Of a stretch of DNA of 9,384 nt, positions 1 through 7,874 are shown one piece after another. Under the pieces are notes generated by a model that had not been told where the DNA came from, searched no databases, and was given only the letters and a program-made list of their open reading frames with translations. The stretch spans positions 1-9,384 of the forward strand of contig CAJXOV010000057.1 of assembly GCA_913057815.1 (NCBI GenBank), given 5' to 3'. The DNA is from an uncultured Flavobacteriales bacterium (GTDB lineage: Bacteria > Bacteroidota > Bacteroidia > Flavobacteriales_D > Sanyastnellaceae). Positions within the stretch are counted from its first letter, which is position 1. Each line of letters starts with the position of its first letter. A program made the position numbers and the translations under genes.

Positions 1-3000
1 ACTACTACAACAGTCGAAGATTGTTCTGTTTTAGATGTTTTTGAGTGTGACCCAGCGTTTTACCAAGTTTATAAAAAGAAAGGGGCCAATCAGCCTAACG
101 TTTATGGAGTATTAGACCCAATTACAGGAGATTACATACAAATCGCCCTAGCTTCTCAAAAAGCCAATGGACTTGGGTTTGATACCAACACGGGGCTTGT
201 TTATGGAGCTAGTGGAAAGAAGTTTATCCAATTGGAAGAAGATGGAAATGTCCTTTATTTAGGATTAGACTTTGCCAAGAATTGTTACCGAGGAGATATG
301 GATGCTGGAGGACATTGGTGGGGAGCAGTTGGAAACGACATGCTTGAAGTAGACCCTTCAGTACCGGTAGTGTTAAATACTTATGTAGGACAAGCTATGG
401 CAGGATGGGATTTTGCCTATAACGAAGATGGAAATTTTTACGCCTTACATGGACAGGCTTTATATAAATTTGATACTACCACTAATCTTAAGTCTTCTCT
501 AGGAAATGTAACAGGAGATGGTATTCCTACTACAGGTTATGGAGGTCAATGGACGGGTTCTGATGGTAAATTATATGCGAGTAATAACAAGTATGGGTCT
601 ATCGTAAGGGTGGATGTAAATACTCTGGAAGCTAGGATTGTTTCCAGTTCTATAGATAACTTAAGTCAGAATGATGGATTTTCATGTCCACTATCTATAC
701 CAGCGGTTTACGAATTTGATTATGGAGATAACTCTAATCTTCCAGTATCTAGGATTCTAAATTATTACCAAGATTTAAATAATGATGATGTGCCTGATTT
801 TACAAGTGTATGGATAGGAGAGACTACTACTTTTGATAATATTGATCCTAAAAATGCAGCTTCTAACGGAGATGATGATGATGGTTTTGATATAAGTACT
901 GAAATTATTGGCCGTCAGGTTACAGCCTCTTATGACTTAAACACCAAATATGAAATGACGGCCTATTACGGACTAGCCGTAGATTGGGATGATGATGGAG
1001 TGTTTGATTTTACTTCTTTTTCTTCTGAGTTGATAACTGAAGAAGAATCATATACCATGGCCCTCGATATTCCGGAAGGACAATTATTTGGAAATGTAAA
1101 TGCGAGATTGATTGTAAGTGAAATAGAAATAGATGCCAATAACCTTTCCGGAGATATCTTGGAAATGGGAGAAACTGAAGATATTAGAATATTCATTTAT
1201 ACTCCTGAAGATTGTACAAATGGAATAGATGATGATGGAGATGGATTGGTAGATTGTGATGATCCTGATTGTATAAACGCAGATATCACCAGTATTTATT
1301 TGAACCAATCAGAAAGAACTGATTTAATAGAAGATATGGTGGTATGTTGGGATGACTTAGAGTCAAATCCAGTAACCATTAATTCAGGAGTTTTCGGGAC
1401 TTCTGAAAGTGTAGTGTTCACTGTAACAGGAGCAGTTAATGAAGTAATCACTGATAATACTTCTCCTTACCAAATGACCTTAACACCTACTCTTGGAGAA
1501 ATCACTATTAGTGTAGCCGCATATATGGAGGACAATGGTGGAGGAATGGGAATTTGCACCGCAGAGTCAGTAACATTTACCATAGAACAATGTGTAGAAA
1601 TATGCGATAATGGAATAGATGATGATTATGATGGTTTAACAGATTGTGATGATCCCGATTGTCAGATTTCTGCAAGTGCCGGAAATGATAAGGAAGTAGA
1701 TACAGGAGCTAGTACTCCGCTTTATGGAACTGAAACAGGCGGGTTAGCTGCGTATACATACTTATGGACACCAAGTACAGGATTGGATGATGCCAATATA
1801 GCAAGTCCTACAGCTACACCAGCTTCTGAAACCACGTATTCATTGAGTATTACTGATGCCAATGGATGTATGGGAACTGATGCTATGACTGTGTATATAG
1901 ACAATACAGATGTTTTATATCCATGCGGATGGAGTGAAGATGGAGTGCTGGCATGTGGAGAACCAACACCGCTAGCCTGTTCTGAAGACTTCTTAAATGA
2001 TTTAAATTATACATATAAAGAAGGCCGAGATCTACCAGTTGAACTTTCTCATGCGTTGCAATATGATGGTGCAGGAGATATTCATATCTTAGATGACAAT
2101 ACTGAAGTATTTGTGACTTTCATTCATGAAGGAACACCATACCAAAACACATTAACCTATTATACTTACAATACTAATAGTCCACTTATGGATGAAGATG
2201 AAGTGTTGAATAAAACAGCTGTCTTCCCTAATATGTCATTTGATGCTGGAGAAAGCGGAGGAATGTCATATGGTGATAAAGTAAGTTTAGGAACCTTTAA
2301 CTCTGGAACAAGCATAGGATTTGCATTGATTACCAGAGGATGGCAGTATACCACTCAGAGCATAGAGGACAATTACTTAACAGTTTACTCTAGTCATAAG
2401 TTAAACCCAGAAACTGTAGAAGCAGACAAAATACATAGTCACACTTCTATAGATACTCATAACAATGGCTTAATAGTGGGATTTGAGGAGATAAATAGAG
2501 AATATTTAAGTTGTGATCATGATTTCAATGATGTAATGTTTTTAGTGTCTTCCACAGATTCAGCTAATGATTTTGATCAAACTGGACTTTATGGATTGTA
2601 TGATAATTCAAATGGTAACAATTGTGTGCCATGTGGAATGAATACATCAGATATCGGGCTTTATAAAGGAACCATGAATTGGGGAACGTTAACTGGAGCT
2701 ACAGGATACAGAGTACGTTACAGAAGATGGGGAACGAATGATGAATGGAGTTATAAGAATGCTTCTACCAACACGAGTCTAATAGTAGGAAACCTTAGTA
2801 ATTTAGATCCAGGAACTCATTATGAGTGGCAGGTAGCAGCTTATTTTGGAGCTGAACAAGGGTGTAACTCTATGACCAATGTATTTACCACTCTTCCTGA
2901 ATGTCAGATGCCAACAGGAAATGCAGCTTCTAGTATTACAGATACTGAAGCCACGTTAAGCTGGGGAGGAGTATTGAGTGCTGAAAGGTATACGGTAAGG

Positions 3001-4890
3001 TTTAAAGTGTTTGGTGCGCCAGACTCTGAATACCAGTGGAGAAATTCAGGAGCAAATTCATTTTTAACAATTACAGGATTACTTCCTGAGACGACATATG
3101 ATTGGAGTGTAGCTGCTACTTGTGGTGATTCACATTCATGTTACGGACCTTATCAGAATGCACATAACTTTACTACTGAAACAGAAAATAGAGCTATGCT
3201 ATCTGAAGAAGATGATGCGTGTGCATTCCCTATTAGAGAAATTACCTTTGATGGAATGCGTATAGTAAACTCTGATTTATTAAACGAAAAGATGCTTCAC
3301 AGTTGTGATATTGATGGGGATGGATTAAACGACATAATCGTATCCTCTCAAGACAACTTGAACTTGATATCGGTTTATTTAAATTCCGAAGATGAGGACT
3401 CGAACTTCGCATTTGCTTATAATGTGTCTATTCCAGAGCCTGCAGATTACCTGAGTTTTTCAGATATCAATAATGATAAATTGGCAGACTTAATATTCAC
3501 AAACAAGGAAGGAGAAAAAATATGGTTGATGGAAAACCAAAGTACTCCTGGATTAGTTCTTCTTTCCGAATATGATTCAATAGAAACTGATATAGCCCCA
3601 ATGGGAATAGCAGGGTTGAATTTGAATGGAGGAGCTAGAAAAGAACTGATCTCACTAAGTTCAGGAAATGATCAAGTATACTTATTTGGTGCTGAAATTC
3701 AAGAAGAATCTCCAGACAAAGATTACGCTTCTGAAAAGTTCAACTACCTAGAGAATTTTACTACTGGTAAAACACCATCTAAAATCGAATTAGCAGACTT
3801 TAACGGAAACGGAAAGAGTGATGCAGTCATTTTAAATGAGCTAGAGAATACAATTACAATGTTCTTTAATAGAAGTGATAAGGATTCACTTTCATACTTG
3901 AATACACATTTAAGTACGGGACAACATCCAGTAGATGTCTCTACAGCAGATTTAAACTTCGATGGAAAGAAAGATGTGGTAGTAGCCAATGCAGGAGATA
4001 ATACTTTCTCAGTGTATTTAAATAAAAGTGAAGTAGAGGATGAATTCATATTTGTAACATCTTCAGTCATTGCTTTAAATGATACTCCTAAAGAAATAAT
4101 AGCGGCAGATTTAGATGGAGATAGAAGAGCTGAAATAATAGTTTCTTATGAAGAAAGTGAAATAATTAGTATTTATCAACTGACTGAAATTTCAGATATG
4201 ACATATACTATAAATCAAGAATTGACTATGGATTCTAATGTAGAAGGAATAGCTGCTTTTAGTGCTTCTGATGATATATCCAAATTTGATTTAGCCGCTA
4301 CTTTACAAGGTGAGTCTAGTTGGGTGTACTTTAAAAACAGCTCTCCACTTAGTAAGCCAGCTGCAGAAATTGTTAGAACTAAATCTTCTGACTTGTCTGA
4401 AACCGAACTTATTGGTTATTCTGATATCTCAGGAAGTTACCAGTGGGAAATATTATCAGGAGGTATTTACATTCCTTTAGAAGAGTCAGATAATGTAACT
4501 GGAGTGGATACTGATGTGCTTACCATTATAGATGAGGATAGTTTCAGAGATGCTACTATAGGCTTTAAGGTAACAGACAGCGAATGTGCGAGTAGTGTGG
4601 CCTTTACTAAAATAAAGCTAGCAGATTATAATAAAGCATCTACTAAGCAACTTACGGTAGCTCCAAACCCAAGTGATGGAGTATTCTTCGTAAAGGTGAA
4701 TAAGGTAGAAGCCAATACTGTTATTCAAATTTTAGGACCAATGGGAAGGGTAATTACTGAGAAAAAGATAACAGAAAGTATAGAAAGCGGAATTGTTGAG
4801 TTTGACATTACAGGAGTATCCGCTGGAACATATATTGTGAAATTAGTAGGACCTAAAAACACATACACAGCTAAATGTATTATTAAATAA
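1..4890 (+). CDS. Giant multidomain T9SS-secreted surface protein, 5'-truncated (DUF6923/GEVED/DUF4114/FN3/FG-GAP mosaic)
   Basis: The frame is open from base 1 with no start or signal peptide, so the N-terminus lies upstream; the TTG at 232 is internal. Window residues, in order: about 14-231 DUF6923-like repeats ending in NDGFSCP; 238-404 a GEVED-like domain (VDWDDDGVFD, then GETED); 405-424 and 535-554 Asp/Cys-rich cassettes around an Ig-like domain; 555-637 PKD-like; 701-851 DUF4114 with its CDHDFNDVMF signature; 881-964 and 971-1058 two FN3 domains; 1101-1448 seven FG-GAP/VCBS-type repeats; 1452-1543 Ig-like; 1550-1629 a T9SS type A sorting domain (APNPSDG, then SAGTYIVKL). The sorting domain implies export by T9SS and surface anchoring or release. 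No catalytic domain is visible, so adhesion, matrix or calcium-dependent binding is an inference. Domain names rest on recognised motifs, not a profile search. The gene is followed by its own terminator. Confidence 0.93.
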   Translation, partial: TTTTVEDCSVLDVFECDPAFYQVYKKKGANQPNVYGVLDPITGDYIQIALASQKANGLGFDTNTGLVYGASGKKFIQLEEDGNVLYLGLDFAKNCYRGDMDAGGHWWGAVGNDMLEVDPSVPVVLNTYVGQAMAGWDFAYNEDGNFYALHGQALYKFDTTTNLKSSLGNVTGDGIPTTGYGGQWTGSDGKLYASNNKYGSIVRVDVNTLEARIVSSSIDNLSQNDGFSCPLSIPAVYEFDYGDNSNLPVSRILNYYQDLNNDDVPDFTSVWIGETTTFDNIDPKNAASNGDDDDGFDISTEIIGRQVTASYDLNTKYEMTAYYGLAVDWDDDGVFDFTSFSSELITEEESYTMALDIPEGQLFGNVNARLIVSEIEIDANNLSGDILEMGETEDIRIFIYTPEDCTNGIDDDGDGLVDCDDPDCINADITSIYLNQSERTDLIEDMVVCWDDLESNPVTINSGVFGTSESVVFTVTGAVNEVITDNTSPYQMTLTPTLGEITISVAAYMEDNGGGMGICTAESVTFTIEQCVEICDNGIDDDYDGLTDCDDPDCQISASAGNDKEVDTGASTPLYGTETGGLAAYTYLWTPSTGLDDANIASPTATPASETTYSLSITDANGCMGTDAMTVYIDNTDVLYPCGWSEDGVLACGEPTPLACSEDFLNDLNYTYKEGRDLPVELSHALQYDGAGDIHILDDNTEVFVTFIHEGTPYQNTLTYYTYNTNSPLMDEDEVLNKTAVFPNMSFDAGESGGMSYGDKVSLGTFNSGTSIGFALITRGWQYTTQSIEDNYLTVYSSHKLNPETVEADKIHSHTSIDTHNNGLIVGFEEINREYLSCDHDFNDVMFLVSSTDSANDFDQTGLYGLYDNSNGNNCVPCGMNTSDIGLYKGTMNWGTLTGATGYRVRYRRWGTNDEWSYKNASTNTSLIVGNLSNLDPGTHYEWQVAAYFGAEQGCNSMTNVFTTLPECQMPTGNAASSITDTEATLSWGGVLSAERYTVRFKVFGAPDSEYQWRNSGANSFLTITGLLPETTYDWSVAATCGDSHSCYGPYQNAHNFTTETENRAMLSEEDDACAFPIREITFDGMRIVNSDLLNEKMLHSCDIDGDGLNDIIVSSQDNLNLISVYLNSEDEDSNFAFAYNVSIPEPADYLSFSDINNDKLADLIFTNKEGEKIWLMENQSTPGLVLLSEYDSIETDIAPMGIAGLNLNGGARKELISLSSGNDQVYLFGAEIQEESPDKDYASEKFNYLENFTTGKTPSKIELADFNGNGKSDAVILNELENTITMFFNRSDKDSLSYLNTHLSTGQHPVDVSTADLNFDGKKDVVVANAGDNTFSVYLNKSEVEDEFIFVTSSVIALNDTPKEIIAADLDGDRRAEIIVSYEESEIISIYQLTEISDMTYTINQELTMDSNVEGIAAFSASDDISKFDLAATLQGESSWVYFKNSSPLSKPAAEIVRTKSSDLSETELIGYSDISGSYQWEILSGGIYIPLEESDNVTGVDTDVLTIIDEDSFRDATIGFKVTDSECASSVAFTKIKLADYNKASTKQLTVAPNPSDGVFFVKVNKVEANTVIQILGPMGRVITEKKITESIESGIVEFDITGVSAGTYIVKLVGPKNTYTAKCIIK
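1213..1272 (+). repeat. Asp/Cys-rich cassette, copy 1
   Basis: This stretch encodes 20 residues of the pattern CxNGIDDDxDGLxDCDDPDC within the large secreted protein. It sits between the GEVED-like domain and an Ig-like domain. Such cassettes are common in secreted Bacteroidota proteins and resemble thrombospondin type 3-like calcium-binding loops. Calcium binding and disulfide bonding are inferred from the Asp and Cys content. It matches copy 2 at 17 of 20 residues. Confidence 0.75.
1603..1662 (+). repeat. Asp/Cys-rich cassette, copy 2
   Basis: This is the second copy of the 20-residue cassette, starting 390 bp after copy 1. It differs at three positions (T to D, G to Y, V to T). It leads straight into the PKD-like domain, so the two copies act as linkers on either side of one Ig-like domain. 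Confidence 0.75.
3301..4344 (+). repeat. Seven tandem FG-GAP/VCBS-type repeats, putative seven-bladed beta-propeller
   Basis: Seven degenerate units of about 52 residues recur inside the large secreted protein. Their Asp-loop starts fall near window residues 1103, 1155, 1207, 1266, 1317, 1370 and 1421. The shared pattern is D-x-D/N-G/N-D/N-x-x-x-D/E, then hydrophobic residues, then an aromatic-rich strand ending N-x-S (SVYLN, MFFNRS, VYFKNSS). Units 1, 2, 4, 5 and 6 keep much of the acidic loop typical of calcium-binding FG-GAP blades. Unit 3 (NLNGGARKE) and unit 7 (SASDDISKF) have lost most of it. Seven units would close a complete propeller of the integrin-alpha type; this fold is an inference from count and spacing. 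Confidence 0.7.
4648..4887 (+). other. Encoded T9SS type A C-terminal sorting domain
   Basis: The last 80 residues have the usual Por secretion-tail layout. They open with LTVAPNPSDGVFFV, have a central strand (VIQILGPMGRVI), then GIVEFDITGVSAGTYIVKL, and end on a basic tail with IIK at the C-terminus. In this family the domain directs an outer-membrane T9SS translocon and is normally cleaved, often by PorU with attachment to A-type LPS. It is the strongest evidence for Bacteroidota origin and for the cell-surface destination of the protein. Confidence 0.92.
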
Positions 4891-4908
4891 CCGAGAATAA
4901 AAAGAAAG

Positions 4909-4940
4909 AAAGGCCATCAGGAAACTGATGGCCTTTTTTT
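4909..4940 (+). terminator. Intrinsic terminator of the large secreted-protein gene, possibly bidirectional
   Basis: AGGCCATCAG (4911-4920) pairs perfectly with CTGATGGCCT (4925-4934) around a GAAA tetraloop. Flanking A/T pairs extend the stem to about 12 bp, and a run of eight T follows (4933-4940). It starts 19 bp after the stop codon at 4890. On the opposite strand the hairpin is followed by a T-rich stretch (reverse complement of 4891-4910), so it may also stop minus-strand read-through from the convergent membrane-protein gene. Confidence 0.93.
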
Positions 4941-4952
4941 GTTTTATAGAAT

Positions 4953-4980
4953 TTTGAAGTGGGATAAATCTATACCTTGC
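4953..4980 (+). promoter_or_regulatory. Candidate Bacteroidota-type promoter for the hydratase gene
   Basis: TTTG at 4953-4956 lies 16 bp before TACCTTGC at 4973-4980. The known Bacteroidota pattern is a TTTG-like -33 box and TAnnTTTG at -7. The -7 candidate is one T short and the spacing is slightly tight, so the match is imperfect. Transcription would begin some 25 bp before the ATG at 5012. The position just downstream of a strong terminator makes an independent promoter here necessary. Confidence 0.4.
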
Positions 4981-5011
4981 GCTTTATATTAAAACCCTTT
5001 AAATTTTATCC

Positions 5012-5803
5012 ATGGTAAGCTCAACAGATGCTCAAAGATTAGCCACTGAACTCCAGAAAGCTGAAGAAAACGCAGTTCAGATGAATGTGATTTCAGGTCA
5101 AATAGACAACATGTCATTTGAAGATGCATATGCTGTTCAGGATGCTTGGGTGAATTTGAAAGTTGAAAATGGTGGAGAAATAGTAGGACATAAGATTGGT
5201 CTTACCTCTGTAGTTATGCAGCGTGCTTTTGGAATAGATGAGCCAGATTTTGGAGTGTTATTTCAGGATATGGTTTACAAATCAGGGTCTAGTATTAAAG
5301 TAAGTAGTTTGATAGAACCTAGAATAGAAGCTGAACTGGCTTTTTACTTTAAAAAGGATGTTTCTCATAACGTAAACTCAATCGAGGAATTACTGGAGTG
5401 TGTTGATTATATAGTACCGTGTTTAGAGTTGATTGACTTTAGGGTAATGGCTTCTACTGAAGGAAAAAACCGAACAGTAAAAGATACTATTTCAGACAAT
5501 GCTGCTAACTGCGCCATAGTTCTTGGTGAAAAGAGAATTCCGTTAGATTCTGATTTAGCCTGGGTAGCTGCTGCTCTTAGAAAAAACGGAGTATTAGAAG
5601 CTTCTGGAGTGTCAGGTGCTGTGTTAGATCATCCAGTAAATAGTATTTTATGGCTTAATGAAAAGTACAAGCAGTTTGGAAGAACCATAAAGGCCGGTGA
5701 ATTAGTTTTAGCTGGTTCTTTTATTAGTCCTATTCCAGTAAAAGAAGGTGATAAAGTAGAAGTAGATTACAACCAATTCGGTAAAATTACCTGCTCCTTT
5801 TAA
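5012..5803 (+). CDS. hpaH: 2-oxo-hept-4-ene-1,7-dioate hydratase / 2-keto-4-pentenoate hydratase family protein
   Basis: This 263-residue cytoplasmic protein has the usual length of the HpaH/HpcG/MhpD hydratases, which add water across the double bond of a 2-oxo-4-enoate in meta-cleavage pathways, with a divalent metal. Family landmarks are GHKIGLTS (residues 59-66) with the expected catalytic Lys61, the metal ligands Glu106 and Glu108 in EPRIEAELAF, Glu139 in PCLELID, the segment DTISDNAAN (158-166), and the C-terminal VDYNQFGKITCSF. From memory the sequence resembles HpaH (homoprotocatechuate pathway) more than the related decarboxylase DmpH, but a pentenoate hydratase or oxalocrotonate decarboxylase role is not excluded. 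The start fits the family N-terminus; no Shine-Dalgarno is present, as is normal in Bacteroidota. No other catabolic gene is adjacent. The last 17 bp overlap the 3' end of the opposite-strand membrane-protein gene. Confidence 0.88.
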   Translation: MVSSTDAQRLATELQKAEENAVQMNVISGQIDNMSFEDAYAVQDAWVNLKVENGGEIVGHKIGLTSVVMQRAFGIDEPDFGVLFQDMVYKSGSSIKVSSLIEPRIEAELAFYFKKDVSHNVNSIEELLECVDYIVPCLELIDFRVMASTEGKNRTVKDTISDNAANCAIVLGEKRIPLDSDLAWVAAALRKNGVLEASGVSGAVLDHPVNSILWLNEKYKQFGRTIKAGELVLAGSFISPIPVKEGDKVEVDYNQFGKITCSF

Positions 5804-7874
5804 GTGAAATTAAAGGGATGAGTAAAAGAGTTAAAAAGCTAAAAAGACTATACCAAAACCCGATTTTGGTATTTCTTGGGTGAAATTCTAACTCTATTTT
5901 ATGCGTTCCTTTAGTTAGTTCAAATCCCATGAATAGTTCATTTATCGTTAGAATTGATTTGGGAATTCCATCTATAGAAATTTTCCAATTAGGGTCATTC
6001 ACTTGTTGAATTATAACAATCTGATTTTCATATGAAAAACTCTCAATATTCATGTTGTTGGCTGAGTACTCGGTAAACCTAGCTATAGAAGATGTGTGAT
6101 GTTCGAAAGAACTTATCTGTAAATCTTCATTTAATCCCTCAGGGTTAAGAAAAAACAAGAAGGGTAATTCAGGGAATTGAGACGAGCTAGGAATAGCTAA
6201 ACCTTCTTTCATCCCTTTTATACCATAAGGACTAAATCCTTCTCCGCTTGGCATTTTGTGATACGTGGCCAAGTTTCTCCAAACAAATTCAGGAGAACCA
6301 GCCAATTCTTTTTCGCTGCTTAGGTTCATTGGATTTTTTAATTCCGGTATCGGATAAGCTTTTGGCATTTTTGAAAAGCTCCCGTCCACAGATTCTATGT
6401 TATGACTTTCTGTGGCCGTATAAGGCAGATTTAGTTTAGCCGAATAAATCATATCGGAGATAATAAAAACTCCAATAATCGGGATTAAAAATTGTGGTTT
6501 ACTCCTGAGAAGAAACAATAGAATGCAAAGGCACATAAGTGCTAGTCCCATGAATAAAGACTGAAATATAAATCGACTATTTAGACTATCTATGGCCAAA
6601 AGTGCTGACGAGCTTTGGGTTTGGAGAATTAGTGAAGTGATAAGCAGAAGTGCCCCTAAAATTGCTGTAATAATCCAAGCTGTTTTTCTGCTTACATCCT
6701 CTTTTTTTATAAAATCTAGAGATCTTCCAGCTGCCAAAAGAAGAAATAGAATAAACAAGAACCGGAATAAGGATGGATACCTAAATAAGTTCATTCCTGG
6801 TAAGTGAGAAGATAATTCTCTTACAGGTAAATGTTCACCTAATGAAAGAAATAAGAACAGTAAAGCTGCATAAAGAAATCCTGAAACTTGAGGTCTAAGT
6901 TTTTTAACTAGAAAGGCAGATGCGATCAGAACTAGAGTTAAGGAACCTGCATAAGAGTTCAGAAAACATACATTTATTTCCCAAAAATTAGAATTCAGAG
7001 AAACTGCATATGGAAGAATCAAAGACACCAAAGATTTAGGGTCTAACGATCCATGAAAAATATTCCAAGAAGTGTTTCCTAAAGAAAGTCCGGCTGATCT
7101 AGTGAGATGCCTAGCTAAATCTACAGAGGATATAATTACTACAGAACTGACCGAGAGAAAACAGAAAACGACAGCACTTAAGCTTTTGAAAATCTGGAAA
7201 GCTTCTGAATTTTTCTTTTTGATTAAAAGTCTTACCAGCGTTGCAACGCTATAAAAAAAGAAGATATAACAGCTCGTTATAAATATACCGGGATAACCTC
7301 CTGAAAGCATTAGGAAGAAAACTAGAGAGAACCAACAGATATGTTTCCAATTGGCACCTTCGGTGATTCTTCGAAGTAAGTGAAAAGCTAGTGGGAACCA
7401 TGCCGCGCTTACTAACCAGCCTATATGTTGTGCATTTCCAATGAAAAACCCTGAGAACATGAAACTAATGCCTATTAAAAGGCTGGAGCATCTGGAAATT
7501 TTATATCCTTTGGCCAGTGTGTACATACTAACTCCCGCTAACCAAATGTGAAATAGGAATTCTATGTTTAGAGAGCTGAGGTTATATCTTCCAAGAAGGC
7601 CGATAAACCAGCTAATAGGATACCACGTTCCTGGGTCTCCCATTTGAGAAAATCCGTAATTCATACTTGGGTTCCAAAGGGGCAGTTCTCCAGATTTTAA
7701 TGTTTCGGTAACAAAGAATTTCCACGGAAGATATAAGTCTGTAGCATCCCATTTTAGAGATGCTTGGCCAGTGGCCAATTCACTAAAACAGATCAGAACA
7801 AAAAAGAGTAGAATAAGAAGGTCTACAAGTGGGTATTTACGATAAAAGCTAAAAAGAGTAGTTTTTATTTTCAT
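5787..7874 (-). CDS. YfhO-family polytopic membrane protein (GT-C type, putative glycosyltransferase)
   Basis: This 695-residue integral membrane protein has an N-terminal membrane segment (about 15-31) followed by a non-cytoplasmic loop with WDATDLYLPW (42-51), PLWNP (65-69) and GDPGTWYPISW, as in YfhO and other GT-C proteins. Roughly a dozen more hydrophobic segments lie between 84 and 477, including NLFRYPSLFRFLF (362-374), an Arg-rich motif typical of the family. A soluble domain (about 480-668) follows, with NWKISIDG and KGTHKIELEFHP resembling the conserved YfhO C-terminal beta domain. One last helix (672-689) ends in LKRSR. GT-C enzymes use polyprenyl-phosphate sugars; an Asp in the first loop (43 or 46) would be the candidate catalytic residue. 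The substrate is unknown; cell-envelope glycan modification is an inference. The ATG has an A/T-rich leader with no Shine-Dalgarno; a weak -7-like TATCTTCG lies at 7891-7884, rather close to the start. Confidence 0.85.
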   Translation of the reverse strand: MKIKTTLFSFYRKYPLVDLLILLFFVLICFSELATGQASLKWDATDLYLPWKFFVTETLKSGELPLWNPSMNYGFSQMGDPGTWYPISWFIGLLGRYNLSSLNIEFLFHIWLAGVSMYTLAKGYKISRCSSLLIGISFMFSGFFIGNAQHIGWLVSAAWFPLAFHLLRRITEGANWKHICWFSLVFFLMLSGGYPGIFITSCYIFFFYSVATLVRLLIKKKNSEAFQIFKSLSAVVFCFLSVSSVVIISSVDLARHLTRSAGLSLGNTSWNIFHGSLDPKSLVSLILPYAVSLNSNFWEINVCFLNSYAGSLTLVLIASAFLVKKLRPQVSGFLYAALLFLFLSLGEHLPVRELSSHLPGMNLFRYPSLFRFLFILFLLLAAGRSLDFIKKEDVSRKTAWIITAILGALLLITSLILQTQSSSALLAIDSLNSRFIFQSLFMGLALMCLCILLFLLRSKPQFLIPIIGVFIISDMIYSAKLNLPYTATESHNIESVDGSFSKMPKAYPIPELKNPMNLSSEKELAGSPEFVWRNLATYHKMPSGEGFSPYGIKGMKEGLAIPSSSQFPELPFLFFLNPEGLNEDLQISSFEHHTSSIARFTEYSANNMNIESFSYENQIVIIQQVNDPNWKISIDGIPKSILTINELFMGFELTKGTHKIELEFHPRNTKIGFWYSLFSFLTLLLIPLISLKRSR
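5850..5872 (+). terminator. AT-rich hairpin inside the 3' end of the membrane-protein gene, candidate terminator for the hydratase
   Basis: ATACCAAAA (5850-5858) and TTTTGGTAT (5864-5872) form a perfect 9-bp inverted repeat around a 5-base loop, about 47 bp after the hydratase stop codon. The + strand continues TTCTT, a poor U-tract, so termination would be weak. It encodes residues 668-675 of the opposite-strand gene, so the symmetry could be fortuitous. No better terminator was seen for the hydratase transcript. Confidence 0.3.

Noticed and set aside
871..883. GAT repeat tract as a phase-variation microsatellite
   Set aside because: Only four units in a trinucleotide phase encode an Asp run typical of calcium-binding loops. 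Length change would not shift the frame.
966..4070. Minus-strand ORFs of 60-108 codons across the large secreted-protein gene
   Set aside because: They lie wholly within a coding frame with clear domain content, lack recognisable domains or leaders, and reflect the reverse complement of Asp- and Ser-rich codons.
232..4890. TTG at 232 as the start of the large secreted protein
   Set aside because: The frame is open back to base 1 and the upstream residues continue the same domain. A T9SS cargo needs a signal peptide, and none is present at 232.
6248..7254. Plus-strand ORFs of 60-71 codons inside the membrane-protein gene
   Set aside because: They are antisense to a well-supported YfhO-family frame and show no protein-like features of their own.
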